DNA of 64,000 nucleotides from Maricaulis sp034670125 (GCF_034670125.1 NZ_JAXMOC010000001.1:62001-126000), one strand, 5' to 3'; numbered from the stretch's first letter, positions 16,157 to 26,165 are shown. Numbers and translations are program-made. The notes: a model not told the origin generated them from the letters alone.

Positions 16157-19012
16157 ATGCCGCTCGACAAGGATACTGATTTCGGAACGCCGGCACCGCG
16201 TGGCCCGGCCGGCACCGTCTCGCTGGAAATTGACGGATTCGCGGTCACGGTGCCAGAGGGCACAAGCGTAATGCGCGCCGCTTCGACGCTCGGCACACAA
16301 ATTCCCAAGCTGTGCGCGACGGACAGCCTCAAGGCCTTTGGCTCCTGCCGCCTGTGCCTGGTGGAAATTGACGGCAAGCGCGGCACGCCGGCTTCGTGCA
16401 CCACGCCCGTCGAGCCCGGCATGAAGGTAACCACCCAGTCCGACCGCCTGGCACGGCTGCGCCGCGGCGTGATGGAGCTCTATATCTCCGATCACCCGCT
16501 CGACTGCCTGACCTGCTCGGACAATGGCGATTGCGAGCTGCAGGACATGGCTGGCGCGGTCGGTCTGCGCGATGTCCGCTATGGCCTCGCCGGCGAGAAC
16601 CATGGTGGTCAGGCGAAAGACGTCTCGAATCCCTATTTCGACTTTGAACCATCCAAGTGCATTGTGTGCTCGCGATGTGTCCGAGCCTGCGACGAAGTCC
16701 AGGGCACGCTGGCGCTGACGGTCGAAGGACGCGGTTTCGACTCGCACATCTCGGTCGGCGGCCCGGACTTCTTCAACTCGGAATGCGTTTCCTGCGGTGC
16801 TTGCGTGCAAGCCTGCCCGACCGCGACCCTGCAGGAAAAGACCGTCGTCGAGCACGGTGTGCCGGACCGGACGGTCAAGACGACCTGCGCCTATTGCGGG
16901 GTCGGTTGCTCGTTCAAGGCTGAACTAAAGGGCAATCAGGTTATCCGGATGGTGCCGGACAAGGACGGCAAGGCCAATCACGGCCATTCCTGCGTCAAGG
17001 GCCGCTTCGCCTGGGGCTATGCCTCGCACGCTGATCGAATAACCAAGCCCATGATCCGCGATCATATTGACGATTCCTGGCGGGAAGTTTCCTGGGATGA
17101 GGCCATCGGCTTTGCCGCAAACCGGCTCATGGCGACCCAGGCCGAGCACGGCCGCAAGTCCATCGGTGCCATTTCGTCCTCACGCTGTACGATCGAAGAA
17201 GTCTGGCTGGTCCAGAAAATGGTCCGGACCGCCTTCTCCAACAACAATATCGATACCTGCGCCCGGGTCTGCCACTCGCCGACCGGCTATGGCCTGAAAC
17301 AGACTTATGGCACCTCCGCCGGCACCCAGGATTTCGATAGTGTGGAGGAAGCCGATGTCATCCTGCTGATCGGGGCCAATCCCACCGACGCGCATCCGGT
17401 CTTTGCCTCGCAGATGAAACGTCGCCTGCGCGAGGGCGCCAGACTGATCATCGCCGATCCGCGCGCTATCGATCTGGTCCGAACCCCTCATATCGAGGCC
17501 GCCCATCACCTGGCGTTGCAGCCAGGCACAAATGTGGCCCTGGTCAATGCCTTGGCCCATGTCGCCGCAACAGAAGGCCTGCTGGATGACGACTTTGTCG
17601 CCGCGCGTTGCGAGGCGGACAGCTTTGCCGATTGGCTCGACTTTATCCACGACCCGGCCAACTCACCGGAAGCCGCCGCCGCGATCACCGGTGTCGCCGC
17701 CGAAGACATCCGCGCCGCCGCCCGGCTTTATGCGAGTGGAGGCAGGGCCGCGATCTATTACGGGCTGGGTGTCACGGAACACAGCCAGGGCTCGACCATG
17801 GTCATGGGCATGGCCAACCTCGCGATGGCGACCGGCAATATTGGCCGGCGCGGCGTTGGCGTGAACCCGTTGCGCGGTCAGAACAATGTGCAGGGCTCGT
17901 GCGACATGGGGTCCTTCCCGCACGAATTCCCCGGCTACCGTCATGTCAGTGACGCGGTGACCCGGAAAACCTTCGAGGCGGCATGGAAGCGTCCTCAGGA
18001 TGGAGAACCGGGCCTGCGTATTCCCAACATGTTCGACGAGGCCTGCGGCGGAACATTCAAGGGCCTGTATGTGCAGGGCGAGGACATTGCCCAGTCCGAT
18101 CCCAACACCCTGCACGTCGAGGCCGCCCTGCGTGCGCTCGACATCCTCATCGTACAGGACCTGTTCCTGAACGAGACCGCACGCTTTGCCCATGTTTTCC
18201 TGCCCGGCACCTCGTTCCTCGAGAAGGATGGCTGCTTCATCAATGCCGAGCGACGGATCAACCGGGTTCGCCCGGCGATCCCGGTAAAGACAGGGATGGC
18301 CGAATGGGAGGTCACACAGGCCCTGACACAGGCGATGGGATACAATGAAACCTCCTTCGCCAGCAGTGCGGACATCATGGACGAAATCGCCGCCTTGACG
18401 CCGACCTTCGCTGATGTCTCCCACGCGCGACTGGACCGGGACGGCAGTGTGCAATGGCCGTGCAACGAGACCGCGCCGCAGGGTACGCCGATCATGCATG
18501 TTGACGGCTTTGTGCGCGGCAAGGGCCATTTCGTGGTCACGGAATTCGTCCCGACCACCGAACGGACCAATCGCAAGTTCCCGCTCATTCTGACCACCGG
18601 GCGTATCCTCAGCCAGTACAATGTCGGGGCCCAGTCTCGCCGGACCGAGAATGCCCGGTGGCACGACGAGGACGTGTTGGAACTTCATCCCAGCGATGCC
18701 GAAGCCCGGGGCATCCGCGACGGGGACTGGGTCTCGGTCCGCAGTCGAAAAGGCGAGACCACTTTGCGCGCCCGCCATTCCGGGCGCATGGCACCGGGCG
18801 TCGTCTATACGACCTTCCACCACCCCGAGACCGGCGCCAATGTAGTCACCACCGAAAACTCGGACTGGGCGACCAGTTGCCCGGAATACAAGGTCACTGC
18901 GGTCGAGGTCGCGCCAGCCAACCACCGCTCGCCCTGGCAAGAAGAGCACACAGGCTCAGCCAGTGACGCACGCCGGATCAATCGGGATACCCATGTCGAA
19001 CCGGCGGAATGA
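16157..19012 (+). CDS. fdsA: NAD-dependent formate dehydrogenase, alpha subunit (molybdopterin catalytic subunit)
   Basis: A 951-residue catalytic subunit oxidising formate to CO2 at a bis-MGD molybdenum centre. Every cluster site is readable: [2Fe-2S] Cys53, 64, 67, 81; His113-Cys117-Cys120-Cys126; two ferredoxin clusters Cys168/171/174/178 and Cys210/213/216/220; and Cys244/247/251/279 of the molybdopterin domain. The active site is Cys372-His373 in ARVCHSPTGYG, so cysteine replaces the selenocysteine of E. coli FdhF. The C-terminal molydopterin-dinucleotide-binding domain carries LILTTGRILSQYN. No membrane anchor or Tat signal is seen, so it is cytoplasmic, as in Rhodobacter and Cupriavidus FDS enzymes. 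Confidence 0.95.
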   Translation: MPLDKDTDFGTPAPRGPAGTVSLEIDGFAVTVPEGTSVMRAASTLGTQIPKLCATDSLKAFGSCRLCLVEIDGKRGTPASCTTPVEPGMKVTTQSDRLARLRRGVMELYISDHPLDCLTCSDNGDCELQDMAGAVGLRDVRYGLAGENHGGQAKDVSNPYFDFEPSKCIVCSRCVRACDEVQGTLALTVEGRGFDSHISVGGPDFFNSECVSCGACVQACPTATLQEKTVVEHGVPDRTVKTTCAYCGVGCSFKAELKGNQVIRMVPDKDGKANHGHSCVKGRFAWGYASHADRITKPMIRDHIDDSWREVSWDEAIGFAANRLMATQAEHGRKSIGAISSSRCTIEEVWLVQKMVRTAFSNNNIDTCARVCHSPTGYGLKQTYGTSAGTQDFDSVEEADVILLIGANPTDAHPVFASQMKRRLREGARLIIADPRAIDLVRTPHIEAAHHLALQPGTNVALVNALAHVAATEGLLDDDFVAARCEADSFADWLDFIHDPANSPEAAAAITGVAAEDIRAAARLYASGGRAAIYYGLGVTEHSQGSTMVMGMANLAMATGNIGRRGVGVNPLRGQNNVQGSCDMGSFPHEFPGYRHVSDAVTRKTFEAAWKRPQDGEPGLRIPNMFDEACGGTFKGLYVQGEDIAQSDPNTLHVEAALRALDILIVQDLFLNETARFAHVFLPGTSFLEKDGCFINAERRINRVRPAIPVKTGMAEWEVTQALTQAMGYNETSFASSADIMDEIAALTPTFADVSHARLDRDGSVQWPCNETAPQGTPIMHVDGFVRGKGHFVVTEFVPTTERTNRKFPLILTTGRILSQYNVGAQSRRTENARWHDEDVLELHPSDAEARGIRDGDWVSVRSRKGETTLRARHSGRMAPGVVYTTFHHPETGANVVTTENSDWATSCPEYKVTAVEVAPANHRSPWQEEHTGSASDARRINRDTHVEPAE

Positions 19013-19802
19013 CCCCCCGCAGGTCACAGAACGTGGCAGCGCGGAAGCGAGTTCCATCACGGCGAGACTGGTGGGTGGCACCTCCTGGTCAGTGCCTGAA
19101 GAACTGCCCGTCGCGATCATCTACAACCGCCACAATTACGCGGTCATGCTTGCTACACCGACCGACATCGCGGACTTCGCCATCGGCTTTTCCCTGTCGG
19201 AAGGAATCGTGACCACGCTGGAAGATCTGGAGGCCATCGAAATCGTCCATCAGCGCGCCGGCATCGATCTCCACATCCGCCTGTCGCCAGAGCGCCTCGA
19301 ACGCTTGGAGCTTGTCCGCCGGCGGCGAAACCTGCCAGGCCGCGCCGGTTGCGGCCTGTGCGGACTGGAAAATGCCGACTCCCTGATTTCACCCCTGCCC
19401 GAGGTGGCAGCCGAACCGGTCGACATCTCTCGCGGCGCTTTGGGCAAGGCGATGGCGTCCCTCTCCGACTGGCAACCGCTCAACAGGGCCACGCGTTCGG
19501 TGCATGCCGCGGCCTGGTGCAACGCAGCTGGCGACATCCTCGCGGCCCGCGAGGATGTCGGCCGCCACAATGCGCTGGACAAGCTCATTGGTGCCAATGC
19601 GCGCGCCGGGCTCGATCACGCGGCTGGATTTCTGGTGATGTCCAGCCGGTGTTCCTACGAACTGATCGAAAAGGCCGCCCGCGCCGGCATACCGGCGCTG
19701 GCCAGCCTGTCGGCACCGACGGCCTTTGCCATCCGAAAAGCCGCTGAAGCCAATATTCGCCTCTACGCCCGGAACGGGTCCGACTTTATCGCCCTGGACT
19801 GA
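18993..19802 (+). CDS. fdhD: Formate dehydrogenase accessory sulfurtransferase FdhD
   Basis: Transfers sulfur to the bis-MGD cofactor so that the formate dehydrogenase becomes active. The 269 residues contain the essential CxxC, Cys120 and Cys123 in GCGLCG, plus EDVGRHNALDKLIG and SSRCSYELIEKAARAGIP, all diagnostic. The ATG at 18993 lies inside fdsA (stop 19012); an alternative GTG at 18963 would overlap more. The operon ends here: no fdsD-like small delta subunit was found before katG, 145 bases on. Confidence 0.93.
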   Translation: MSNRRNDPPQVTERGSAEASSITARLVGGTSWSVPEELPVAIIYNRHNYAVMLATPTDIADFAIGFSLSEGIVTTLEDLEAIEIVHQRAGIDLHIRLSPERLERLELVRRRRNLPGRAGCGLCGLENADSLISPLPEVAAEPVDISRGALGKAMASLSDWQPLNRATRSVHAAAWCNAAGDILAAREDVGRHNALDKLIGANARAGLDHAAGFLVMSSRCSYELIEKAARAGIPALASLSAPTAFAIRKAAEANIRLYARNGSDFIALD

Positions 19803-19854
19803 CAATCCGGCGGGATACATTAGTGACCGGCTCTATGGTTGGGCGAAATAAAAT

Positions 19855-19869
19855 CGATTGGATCAATCG
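19855..19869. promoter_or_regulatory. Candidate operator palindrome upstream of katG
   Basis: CGATTG-GAT-CAATCG, perfect 6-base arms, 79-93 bases upstream of the katG ATG. A second, shorter perfect palindrome GAGTCGACTC lies at 19888-19897. Neither matches an OxyR or Fur site clearly. Confidence 0.35.
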
Positions 19870-19947
19870 GTCATGGTTTGAGACTATGAGTCGACTCAAG
19901 CCCAGTCGGGCGCGGGGCGAACCAGCAATCCAGATTGGAGCGGGCAC

Positions 19948-22122
19948 ATGGACGACACTACACCGAACTCTCAAGGCACCTGTCCGGTGATGCACGGCGG
20001 GAACACGGCGTCCGGACGCGATGTGATGGACTGGTGGCCGCGCGCGCTCAATCTGGACATCCTGCATCAAAAAGACACCAAGCCGGACCCCATGAGTGGC
20101 GTCCCGCCCTATCACGAAGCGCTCAAATCCCTCGATTTTGACGCCCTGAAGGCCGACATGCACGCCCTGCTGACCGAGAGCCAGGATTGGTGGCCTGCCG
20201 ACTATGGTCATTATGGCGGCTTGATGATCCGTCTCGCCTGGCACTCGGCCGGCTCCTACCGCCTCGCCGATGGTCGCGGCGGTGGCGGCAGCGGAAATAT
20301 CCGCTTCGCGCCCCTCAACTCCTGGCCAGACAACGGCAATCTGGACAAGGCGCGCCGCCTGCTTTGGCCGCTGAAGAAGAAGTACGGCAACAAGATATCC
20401 TGGGCCGACCTGATGCTGCTGGCCGGCACAATCGCCTATGAAAACATGGGCCTGAAAACCTTCGGCTTCGGCTTCGGTCGGGAAGATGTCTGGGGACCGG
20501 AAATCGACACTTATTGGGGTGCCGAAAAGGAATGGCTGGCCCCGTCCGACAGCCGCTACCAGGACGTTTCCAAGCCGGACACCATGGAAAACCCGCTGGC
20601 TGCGGTCCAGATGGGCCTGATCTACGTCAATCCGGAAGGTGTGAACGGCAAGCCCGACCCGCTGAAGACGGCCGAACAGGTCCGCACGACCTTCGCCCGC
20701 ATGGCGATGAATGATGAGGAAACCGCGGCCCTGACCGCCGGTGGCCACACGGTCGGCAAGACACACGGAAATGGTGATGCCGGCGCATTGGGTGCTGAAC
20801 CGGAAGGTGCGGAGCTGGAATACCAGGGCTTTGGCTGGATCAACCCCAATTTAGGCGGCAAGGCCAGCAATGCGGTCACCTCCGGCCTCGAAGGCGCGTG
20901 GACGACCAATCCGACACAATTCGACATGGGCTATTTCGAACTCCTGTTCGGCTATGAGTGGGAATTGAAGAAGAGCCCTGCCGGCGCTCACCAGTGGGAA
21001 CCGGTCGATATCAAGCCGGAACACATGCCGGTTGATGCGAGCGATCCCACGCAGCGCCGCATGCCGATCATGACCGATGCCGACATGGCGATGAAGATGG
21101 ACCCGGCCTATCGCGCCATTTGCGAGAAATTCATGGCCGATCCGGCCTATTTCAAGGACACGTTCGCCCGCGCCTGGTTCAAGTTGACCCATCGCGACAT
21201 GGGTCCGAGGGACTGCTATTTCGGTCCGGACGTTCCGTCCGAAGACCTGATCTGGCAGGACCCGGTGCCGGCCGGCCCGACTGGTTATGACGTCGCCACG
21301 GTGAAGGCCGAGATCGCGGCCAGTGGCTTGTCGATCGGCGAAATGGTTGCGACCGCTTGGGACAGCGCCCGAACTTTCCGAGGCTCTGACAAGCGCGGCG
21401 GAGCTAACGGCGCGCGCATTCGCCTGGCGCCGCAGAAAGACTGGGAGGGCAATGAGCCCGACCGCTTGTCGAAGGTCCTTGGCGTCCTCGAACCGATTGC
21501 GCGCAACGCCGGCGCCAGCCTGGCCGACGTGATCGTCCTCGCGGGCAATCTCGGCATCGAGCAGGCCGCCCGCGCAGCCGGCCATGACATTTCCGTACCG
21601 TTTGCGCCGGGGCGTGGCGACGCCACCGACGCGATGACAGACGCCGGATCGTTCGACGCGCTGGAGCCCTTGGCCGATGGATACCGCAACTGGCAGAAGG
21701 CAGACTATGCTGTAAGCGTCGAGGAAATGCTGCTGGACCGCACGCAATTGCTTGGACTGACAGCCCCGGAAATGACGGTCCTGATTGGCGGCATGCGTGT
21801 GCTGGGCACCAATTATGGCGGCACCAAGCACGGCGTGTTCACCGACCGTGAGGGCACTCTGACGACCGACTTCTTTGTCAACCTGACCGACATGGCCTAT
21901 TCGTGGGTGCCAGTGGACCGCCGTACCTACGAGATCCGCGACCGCAAGACCGGCAAGGCCCGTTGGACCGCAACCCGCGCCGACCTGGTGTTCGGGTCCA
22001 ACTCGATCCTGCGCGCCTATGCCGAGGTTTACGCCCAGGACGACAATGCCGGAAAATTCGTCACAGACTTTGTTGCGGCCTGGTCCAAGGTCATGAATGC
22101 GGACCGGTTCGACCTCGCCTGA
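19948..22122 (+). CDS. katG: Catalase-peroxidase
   Basis: A 724-residue bifunctional heme enzyme that removes hydrogen peroxide. The distal site is Arg95-Trp98-His99 in IRLAWHSAGSYR; Tyr in MGLIYVNPEG and Met in FARMAMND are positioned for the Met-Tyr-Trp adduct needed for catalase activity; the proximal His is in TAGGHTVGKTHG. The duplicated C-terminal domain is complete (AWDSARTFRGSDKRGGANGARIRLAPQ). Length matches KatG (about 720-740). No signal peptide. It stands alone between fdhD and a strong terminator. Confidence 0.97.
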   Translation: MDDTTPNSQGTCPVMHGGNTASGRDVMDWWPRALNLDILHQKDTKPDPMSGVPPYHEALKSLDFDALKADMHALLTESQDWWPADYGHYGGLMIRLAWHSAGSYRLADGRGGGGSGNIRFAPLNSWPDNGNLDKARRLLWPLKKKYGNKISWADLMLLAGTIAYENMGLKTFGFGFGREDVWGPEIDTYWGAEKEWLAPSDSRYQDVSKPDTMENPLAAVQMGLIYVNPEGVNGKPDPLKTAEQVRTTFARMAMNDEETAALTAGGHTVGKTHGNGDAGALGAEPEGAELEYQGFGWINPNLGGKASNAVTSGLEGAWTTNPTQFDMGYFELLFGYEWELKKSPAGAHQWEPVDIKPEHMPVDASDPTQRRMPIMTDADMAMKMDPAYRAICEKFMADPAYFKDTFARAWFKLTHRDMGPRDCYFGPDVPSEDLIWQDPVPAGPTGYDVATVKAEIAASGLSIGEMVATAWDSARTFRGSDKRGGANGARIRLAPQKDWEGNEPDRLSKVLGVLEPIARNAGASLADVIVLAGNLGIEQAARAAGHDISVPFAPGRGDATDAMTDAGSFDALEPLADGYRNWQKADYAVSVEEMLLDRTQLLGLTAPEMTVLIGGMRVLGTNYGGTKHGVFTDREGTLTTDFFVNLTDMAYSWVPVDRRTYEIRDRKTGKARWTATRADLVFGSNSILRAYAEVYAQDDNAGKFVTDFVAAWSKVMNADRFDLA

Positions 22123-22144
22123 TCGAACGGGCTCCGAGCAAAAA

Positions 22145-22183
22145 AGAGGGGGCGGCTCGCACCGAGCCGCCCCCTCCTTCTTT
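22145..22183 (+). terminator. Rho-independent terminator of katG
   Basis: GGGGGCGGCT pairs with AGCCGCCCCC, with a T-rich tail and A-rich upstream flank. The flanks mean it could also act on the converging gene at 22203. Confidence 0.85.
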
Positions 22184-22202
22184 GGCTTTGGAGCCGGGCG
22201 TC

Positions 22203-24437
22203 CTATTTCGACGATGCAAAATGCTCGGCGCTGAAACTGTACGCGGCCGAAGCCGAGGGCTCGCTGGATGGAGTCGCGTCGACGGTATATCCGACATCAC
22301 TGCAGACGCCCGGCGCTTCCGGCATGCTGCGATTGAAAACCATCAGGGCCAGACCGGTATAATCTGACGTATCGATGGTATCACCGCGGCCCAGCGGGAC
22401 GGCTTCGACGCGGTCTCCGCGCTGGCCCAGCGCCAGCAGCTCCAAACCGTCATCACCGGCAAGGCTGAACCGGTAACGACCGTCGAGACCCACCATGATG
22501 TAGTTGGCGCCCAATTGCTCAAGCCCGCCCTTGGAGTTCACGCCAGCCTCACCATCAAGCGTATGATGAACCCGGACCGTAGCGTTGAAAGCCGGCGCGA
22601 GATCATAGGCGAGCGCATAGTTCTGGGCGCGCCAACGCTGGATCACATCGGGGATTGTGGTGCCAACCGTGGCCAGCGTCGCCGACATCGTCTCGAATCC
22701 GTCCAGGTCGACACTGTTCTCCCACATGTCCACGACGATACCCTCGCCATAGCTGTCAGCCATGGATTGCAGCAAGGTCCACTGGGAGTAGTCGAACCCG
22801 CTTTCACTGGTCGTCCAGCACATTTCCGGCGCGTTGAAATCCGTTTCTACATAATCGGTAGCGTCCTGGTCGCTGCCGACCGTCGTGGTTTCGGTCCACG
22901 ACGCCGTCGCCTCGTAGAGCCAGTCGAGGCCTTCCTCGGAATCGTAACCAAACTGGACCACATGATTGAATTCATGCGTCGCGGTGGCCCGCATCAGGCT
23001 GTGAACCGGCGCTTCCTTGCCCATCCCGACGAAATCATTGTCGACCACGAACACCGTTCGTGCAGCGGAGGTTTCACGCACGTCGCTCGTGTTCGAGTTG
23101 TCGAACATGATCTGTACCGGATAGGTCACGCCCATCGATCCGTCGGCATCGGCGACGTAGGCTGTGTAACGACCATCATCATCCCGTATCGGCTCGGCCC
23201 AACCGATACGGGAAATCTGCACGTCGAGCATATCCTGCAACGCGTCAGACACCGATTGCGCATATTCGGTCGACGATGCGTCGACCCCTTCCAGTGTGTA
23301 ATGGACCCGAAAATCCGGTGACGTGATCGTCAGTTCTGGACCGCTCAGCGAGACCCGGTTTTCGAGCAAGTCCTGCAGCGTATCGACAACCGACGCATCG
23401 ACCCAGGACAGATCCAGCTGGAAGTCTCCAGTGCTCTCGCCGCTGCGAAAACGGCGCATCTCCAGCGTGAACTCCCCGCTCGCGGGCGCTGTAAACGCAA
23501 TGGCGGAATTGAGCGAACCATCTCCGCGGTCATCATTCAACGCGACGGGGAAGCCGTCAGGGCCAACCAGGCGCAGGACCGGGTCCAGATCACCGCTTGT
23601 CGCGTCCGCTACAGCGAGGACCGTCTGACCGGCTTCCAGTTGAAGCAGATAGTCAAACTCGGTCCGGCCCGCGCCGACCGTACCGGTGTGGCGCGCGAAA
23701 CGCTCACCCTCGATCGTGGTGAAGTCGAACGGCACTTCCGCATTGGGATCGGTCGCCAGGGAGAAAATCAGCTCGCCCGCGCCTTCGCCGCCATAGCTGC
23801 TGACCTCAACCCGGAATCGACCGGACTCCTCCGCCTGGAACACGATCTGGGAGTTGAGGCTGCCATCTCCGCGATCATCATTCTGGGCCAGGATATTGCC
23901 CGCGGCATCGAGCAGGGCGAGCGTTGTGTCGAGCCCCTCGGTCACGGCGAATGTCGAGGCGACCAGAATGTCGCCTGCCGCCAGCTCTACCGACTGGCTG
24001 ACGGTGGCCTGGTTGTCATTGAGAGCGACAACGCGCTCGTCGATGACCGTCGCGTCACCCGACAGGCCGACATCGACCCCGTCGGCAATTGCGAGCGTAT
24101 AGCTGCCAGTCGCGTCACCATATCCGCTGACCACGGCGGAATACTGACCGCTGACGGTCGGCATGTGGATGATCTGCGAGGTCAGATCACCGGATGCACG
24201 ATCGTCATTTTCGGCCAACACCTGACCATCCGGCCCCAGCAAGGTGAGAATTGTGTCCAGGCCATCCGTGGTCGCCGTCGTCAAGGTGACCACCTGGCCG
24301 GCATCCAGGGACAGTTCAATGGTCGAGTTCGGGGATTGGGCGGTGACCTCGCCGGCCACTTCCCGCGCATCTCCGGCTTGCGCATGTGCGCCGCCAGCCA
24401 AACAGACAAAAGCACTCACAACAGAAAAGACGCGCAC
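22203..24437 (-). CDS. Secreted PPC-repeat protein with zincin (HExxH) domain, MXAN_6640-like
   Basis: An exported protein of about 744 residues. A signal peptide (ending GGAHAQ) is followed by three beta-sandwich PPC-like repeats, each marked by NDDRxxGxLxSxI (near residues 80, 190 and 310). Residues about 360-700 hold a probable metallopeptidase: ATATHEFNHVVQFGYD with the HExxH zinc motif, then DWLYEATASWTE supplying a downstream Glu, the arrangement of the MXAN_6640 family of putative metalloproteases. The start is unclear: GTG at 24437 after GGGGGTG is preferred, TTG at 24449 is possible. It follows the anthranilate operon by about 100 bases but no link is evident. Confidence 0.72.
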   Translation of the reverse strand: MRVFSVVSAFVCLAGGAHAQAGDAREVAGEVTAQSPNSTIELSLDAGQVVTLTTATTDGLDTILTLLGPDGQVLAENDDRASGDLTSQIIHMPTVSGQYSAVVSGYGDATGSYTLAIADGVDVGLSGDATVIDERVVALNDNQATVSQSVELAAGDILVASTFAVTEGLDTTLALLDAAGNILAQNDDRGDGSLNSQIVFQAEESGRFRVEVSSYGGEGAGELIFSLATDPNAEVPFDFTTIEGERFARHTGTVGAGRTEFDYLLQLEAGQTVLAVADATSGDLDPVLRLVGPDGFPVALNDDRGDGSLNSAIAFTAPASGEFTLEMRRFRSGESTGDFQLDLSWVDASVVDTLQDLLENRVSLSGPELTITSPDFRVHYTLEGVDASSTEYAQSVSDALQDMLDVQISRIGWAEPIRDDDGRYTAYVADADGSMGVTYPVQIMFDNSNTSDVRETSAARTVFVVDNDFVGMGKEAPVHSLMRATATHEFNHVVQFGYDSEEGLDWLYEATASWTETTTVGSDQDATDYVETDFNAPEMCWTTSESGFDYSQWTLLQSMADSYGEGIVVDMWENSVDLDGFETMSATLATVGTTIPDVIQRWRAQNYALAYDLAPAFNATVRVHHTLDGEAGVNSKGGLEQLGANYIMVGLDGRYRFSLAGDDGLELLALGQRGDRVEAVPLGRGDTIDTSDYTGLALMVFNRSMPEAPGVCSDVGYTVDATPSSEPSASAAYSFSAEHFASSK

Positions 24438-24557
24438 TGACACCCCCAACGCCTAGCCGCCGGACAGATCCGAAGCGGCTTTCCCGGTTCAGGTTTAGCG
24501 GTATCTCCACACCACCACAAGCAATCGGCCGACACGCCGCACCAGGGAGCCGGCCGG

Positions 24558-26165
24558 TCACCGCAACTTGAAGCGCTGCACCTTGCCGGTCCGGGTTTTG
24601 GGCAAAGCGTCCAGAAAATCGATGGCGCGAGGATATTTGTAAGGCGCGATCATCGCCTTGACGTGATCCTGCAGGGCTACAACCATCGTTTCGGCGGCGA
24701 AATGACCGTCGGCGAGGACAATATGAGCCTTGACGATGGTGCCGCGTTCCGGGTCCGGCGCGCCAACCACGGCACACTCGGCCACCGCCGGATGTGTCAG
24801 CAGCGCCTGCTCTACTTCCGGCCCCGCAATATTATAGCCCGCCGAGACAATCAAATCGTCCGCGCGCGAGAAATACCAGTAGAACCCGTCCTGATCGCGG
24901 CGGAACAGGTCGCCGGTCAGATTCCAGCCATCAACGACATAGCTCGCCTGGCGATCATCATCGAGATACAGGCAGCCGGTTGGCCCCCGGACCGCCAGAC
25001 GCCCCACCTCACCATCCCGGACCTCCGCGCCATCATCATCGATCAGCTTGGCCTGATACCCCGCGACGACCCGCCCGGTCGAACCGACCCGGACGGGTTC
25101 ACCGGTTGCGGCGATGAAGATGTGGATCAGTTCGGTTGCGCCAATCCCGTCGACGAGACGCAGGCCTGAACACGCGTGGAAAGCGTCCGAAATGGCCGCT
25201 GGCAGATGCTCACCGGCCGACACGCCCTTGCGCAAGGAGGACAGGTCATGCGTGTCCCAATTGGCCATCAGCGCACGATACCCCATGGGTGCCGTGAACA
25301 GCGTGGTCGCCCTGAAGGTCTCGATACACTCGCAGAGCGCGTCAAAGCCCGGCCGGTCCGGCAAGGCGACCGCGATCCCGGCCCGGGCCGGGAAAACGAC
25401 AAAGGCGCCCAGCCCGAAGGTGAAAGCGAATGGCGGCGTACCGGTATAGATTTCGTCGGCTTCGGGCCTCAGTCCATGACGATCGAATGTATCGGCCATG
25501 GCCAGCACGCTGGAATGAAAATGGGCACAGGCCTTGGGCTGACCGGTGGTGCCCGATGTGAAGGCCAGCAGGGCGACATCATCGCGGGCGGTGTCGGCAT
25601 TGTCGAAATCCGCCGGCTTGCCGGGCAGCGCCGCCGCGAGTTCGCTCCCCTCACCCCAGCACTCGATCCGGCCCAGGACCGGCTCACTTTCGACGGCTTC
25701 CCGGACAGCCTCGACCAGCACCGGGTCGCAAAGCGCGAAACCGACCTGCCCTTTGGCGATAACCTTGGCCAGTTCACCGGCCCGCAACATCGGCATGGTG
25801 GTTACTGCCACACCACCAACCTTCATCACGGCGTACCAAGCGACCATGAGATCAACACCGTTGGGCCCGTGCAGCAGCACCCGGTTTCCGGGCACGACAC
25901 CCATCTCGTCGACCAGGTAGTGGGCTAGCCGGTTGGCCTCGGCGAGCAGCTCGGCATAGGTCAGCGAGCGGGCCGAAGAATAGACCGCCATCCGATCACC
26001 GAGACCTTTTTCAACCGTCCGGTCGAGCAGTTCGGCACCGCAGTTGAGCCGGTCCGGATAGGCCAGCTCCGGCAGGTCAAAGCGGAAGTCCGGCCATTGC
26101 TCCCGCGGCGGCAGATTCAGGCGAGTGAAGCGGTCTGCATGACCGCTGGGCTGAAGCTGTGTCAT
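24558..26165 (-). CDS. abmG: 2-aminobenzoate-CoA ligase (AMP-binding acyl-CoA synthetase)
   Basis: Activates an aromatic acid to its CoA thioester with ATP. The 535 residues show the adenylation motifs: P-loop FTSGTTGQPKACAH near 180-195, GATELIHIF, LTGDLFRRD, and the C-terminal catalytic Lys528 in TRTGK. The HSSVLAMADTF block and WY.SR.DD.I resemble benzoate/2-aminobenzoate ligases rather than fatty-acid ligases. Assignment to anthranilate rests mainly on the operon partner at 30243. The ATG at 26165 with GGGGAGGACGTG is far better than the GTG overlapping the previous gene. It is the last gene of the eight-gene operon; symbol by analogy to Azoarcus evansii. Confidence 0.8.
   Translation of the reverse strand: MTQLQPSGHADRFTRLNLPPREQWPDFRFDLPELAYPDRLNCGAELLDRTVEKGLGDRMAVYSSARSLTYAELLAEANRLAHYLVDEMGVVPGNRVLLHGPNGVDLMVAWYAVMKVGGVAVTTMPMLRAGELAKVIAKGQVGFALCDPVLVEAVREAVESEPVLGRIECWGEGSELAAALPGKPADFDNADTARDDVALLAFTSGTTGQPKACAHFHSSVLAMADTFDRHGLRPEADEIYTGTPPFAFTFGLGAFVVFPARAGIAVALPDRPGFDALCECIETFRATTLFTAPMGYRALMANWDTHDLSSLRKGVSAGEHLPAAISDAFHACSGLRLVDGIGATELIHIFIAATGEPVRVGSTGRVVAGYQAKLIDDDGAEVRDGEVGRLAVRGPTGCLYLDDDRQASYVVDGWNLTGDLFRRDQDGFYWYFSRADDLIVSAGYNIAGPEVEQALLTHPAVAECAVVGAPDPERGTIVKAHIVLADGHFAAETMVVALQDHVKAMIAPYKYPRAIDFLDALPKTRTGKVQRFKLR

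Noticed and set aside
17663..18949. 428-codon minus-strand frame opposite fdsA
   Set aside because: fdsA is certain in the other direction; the frame has no recognisable motif.
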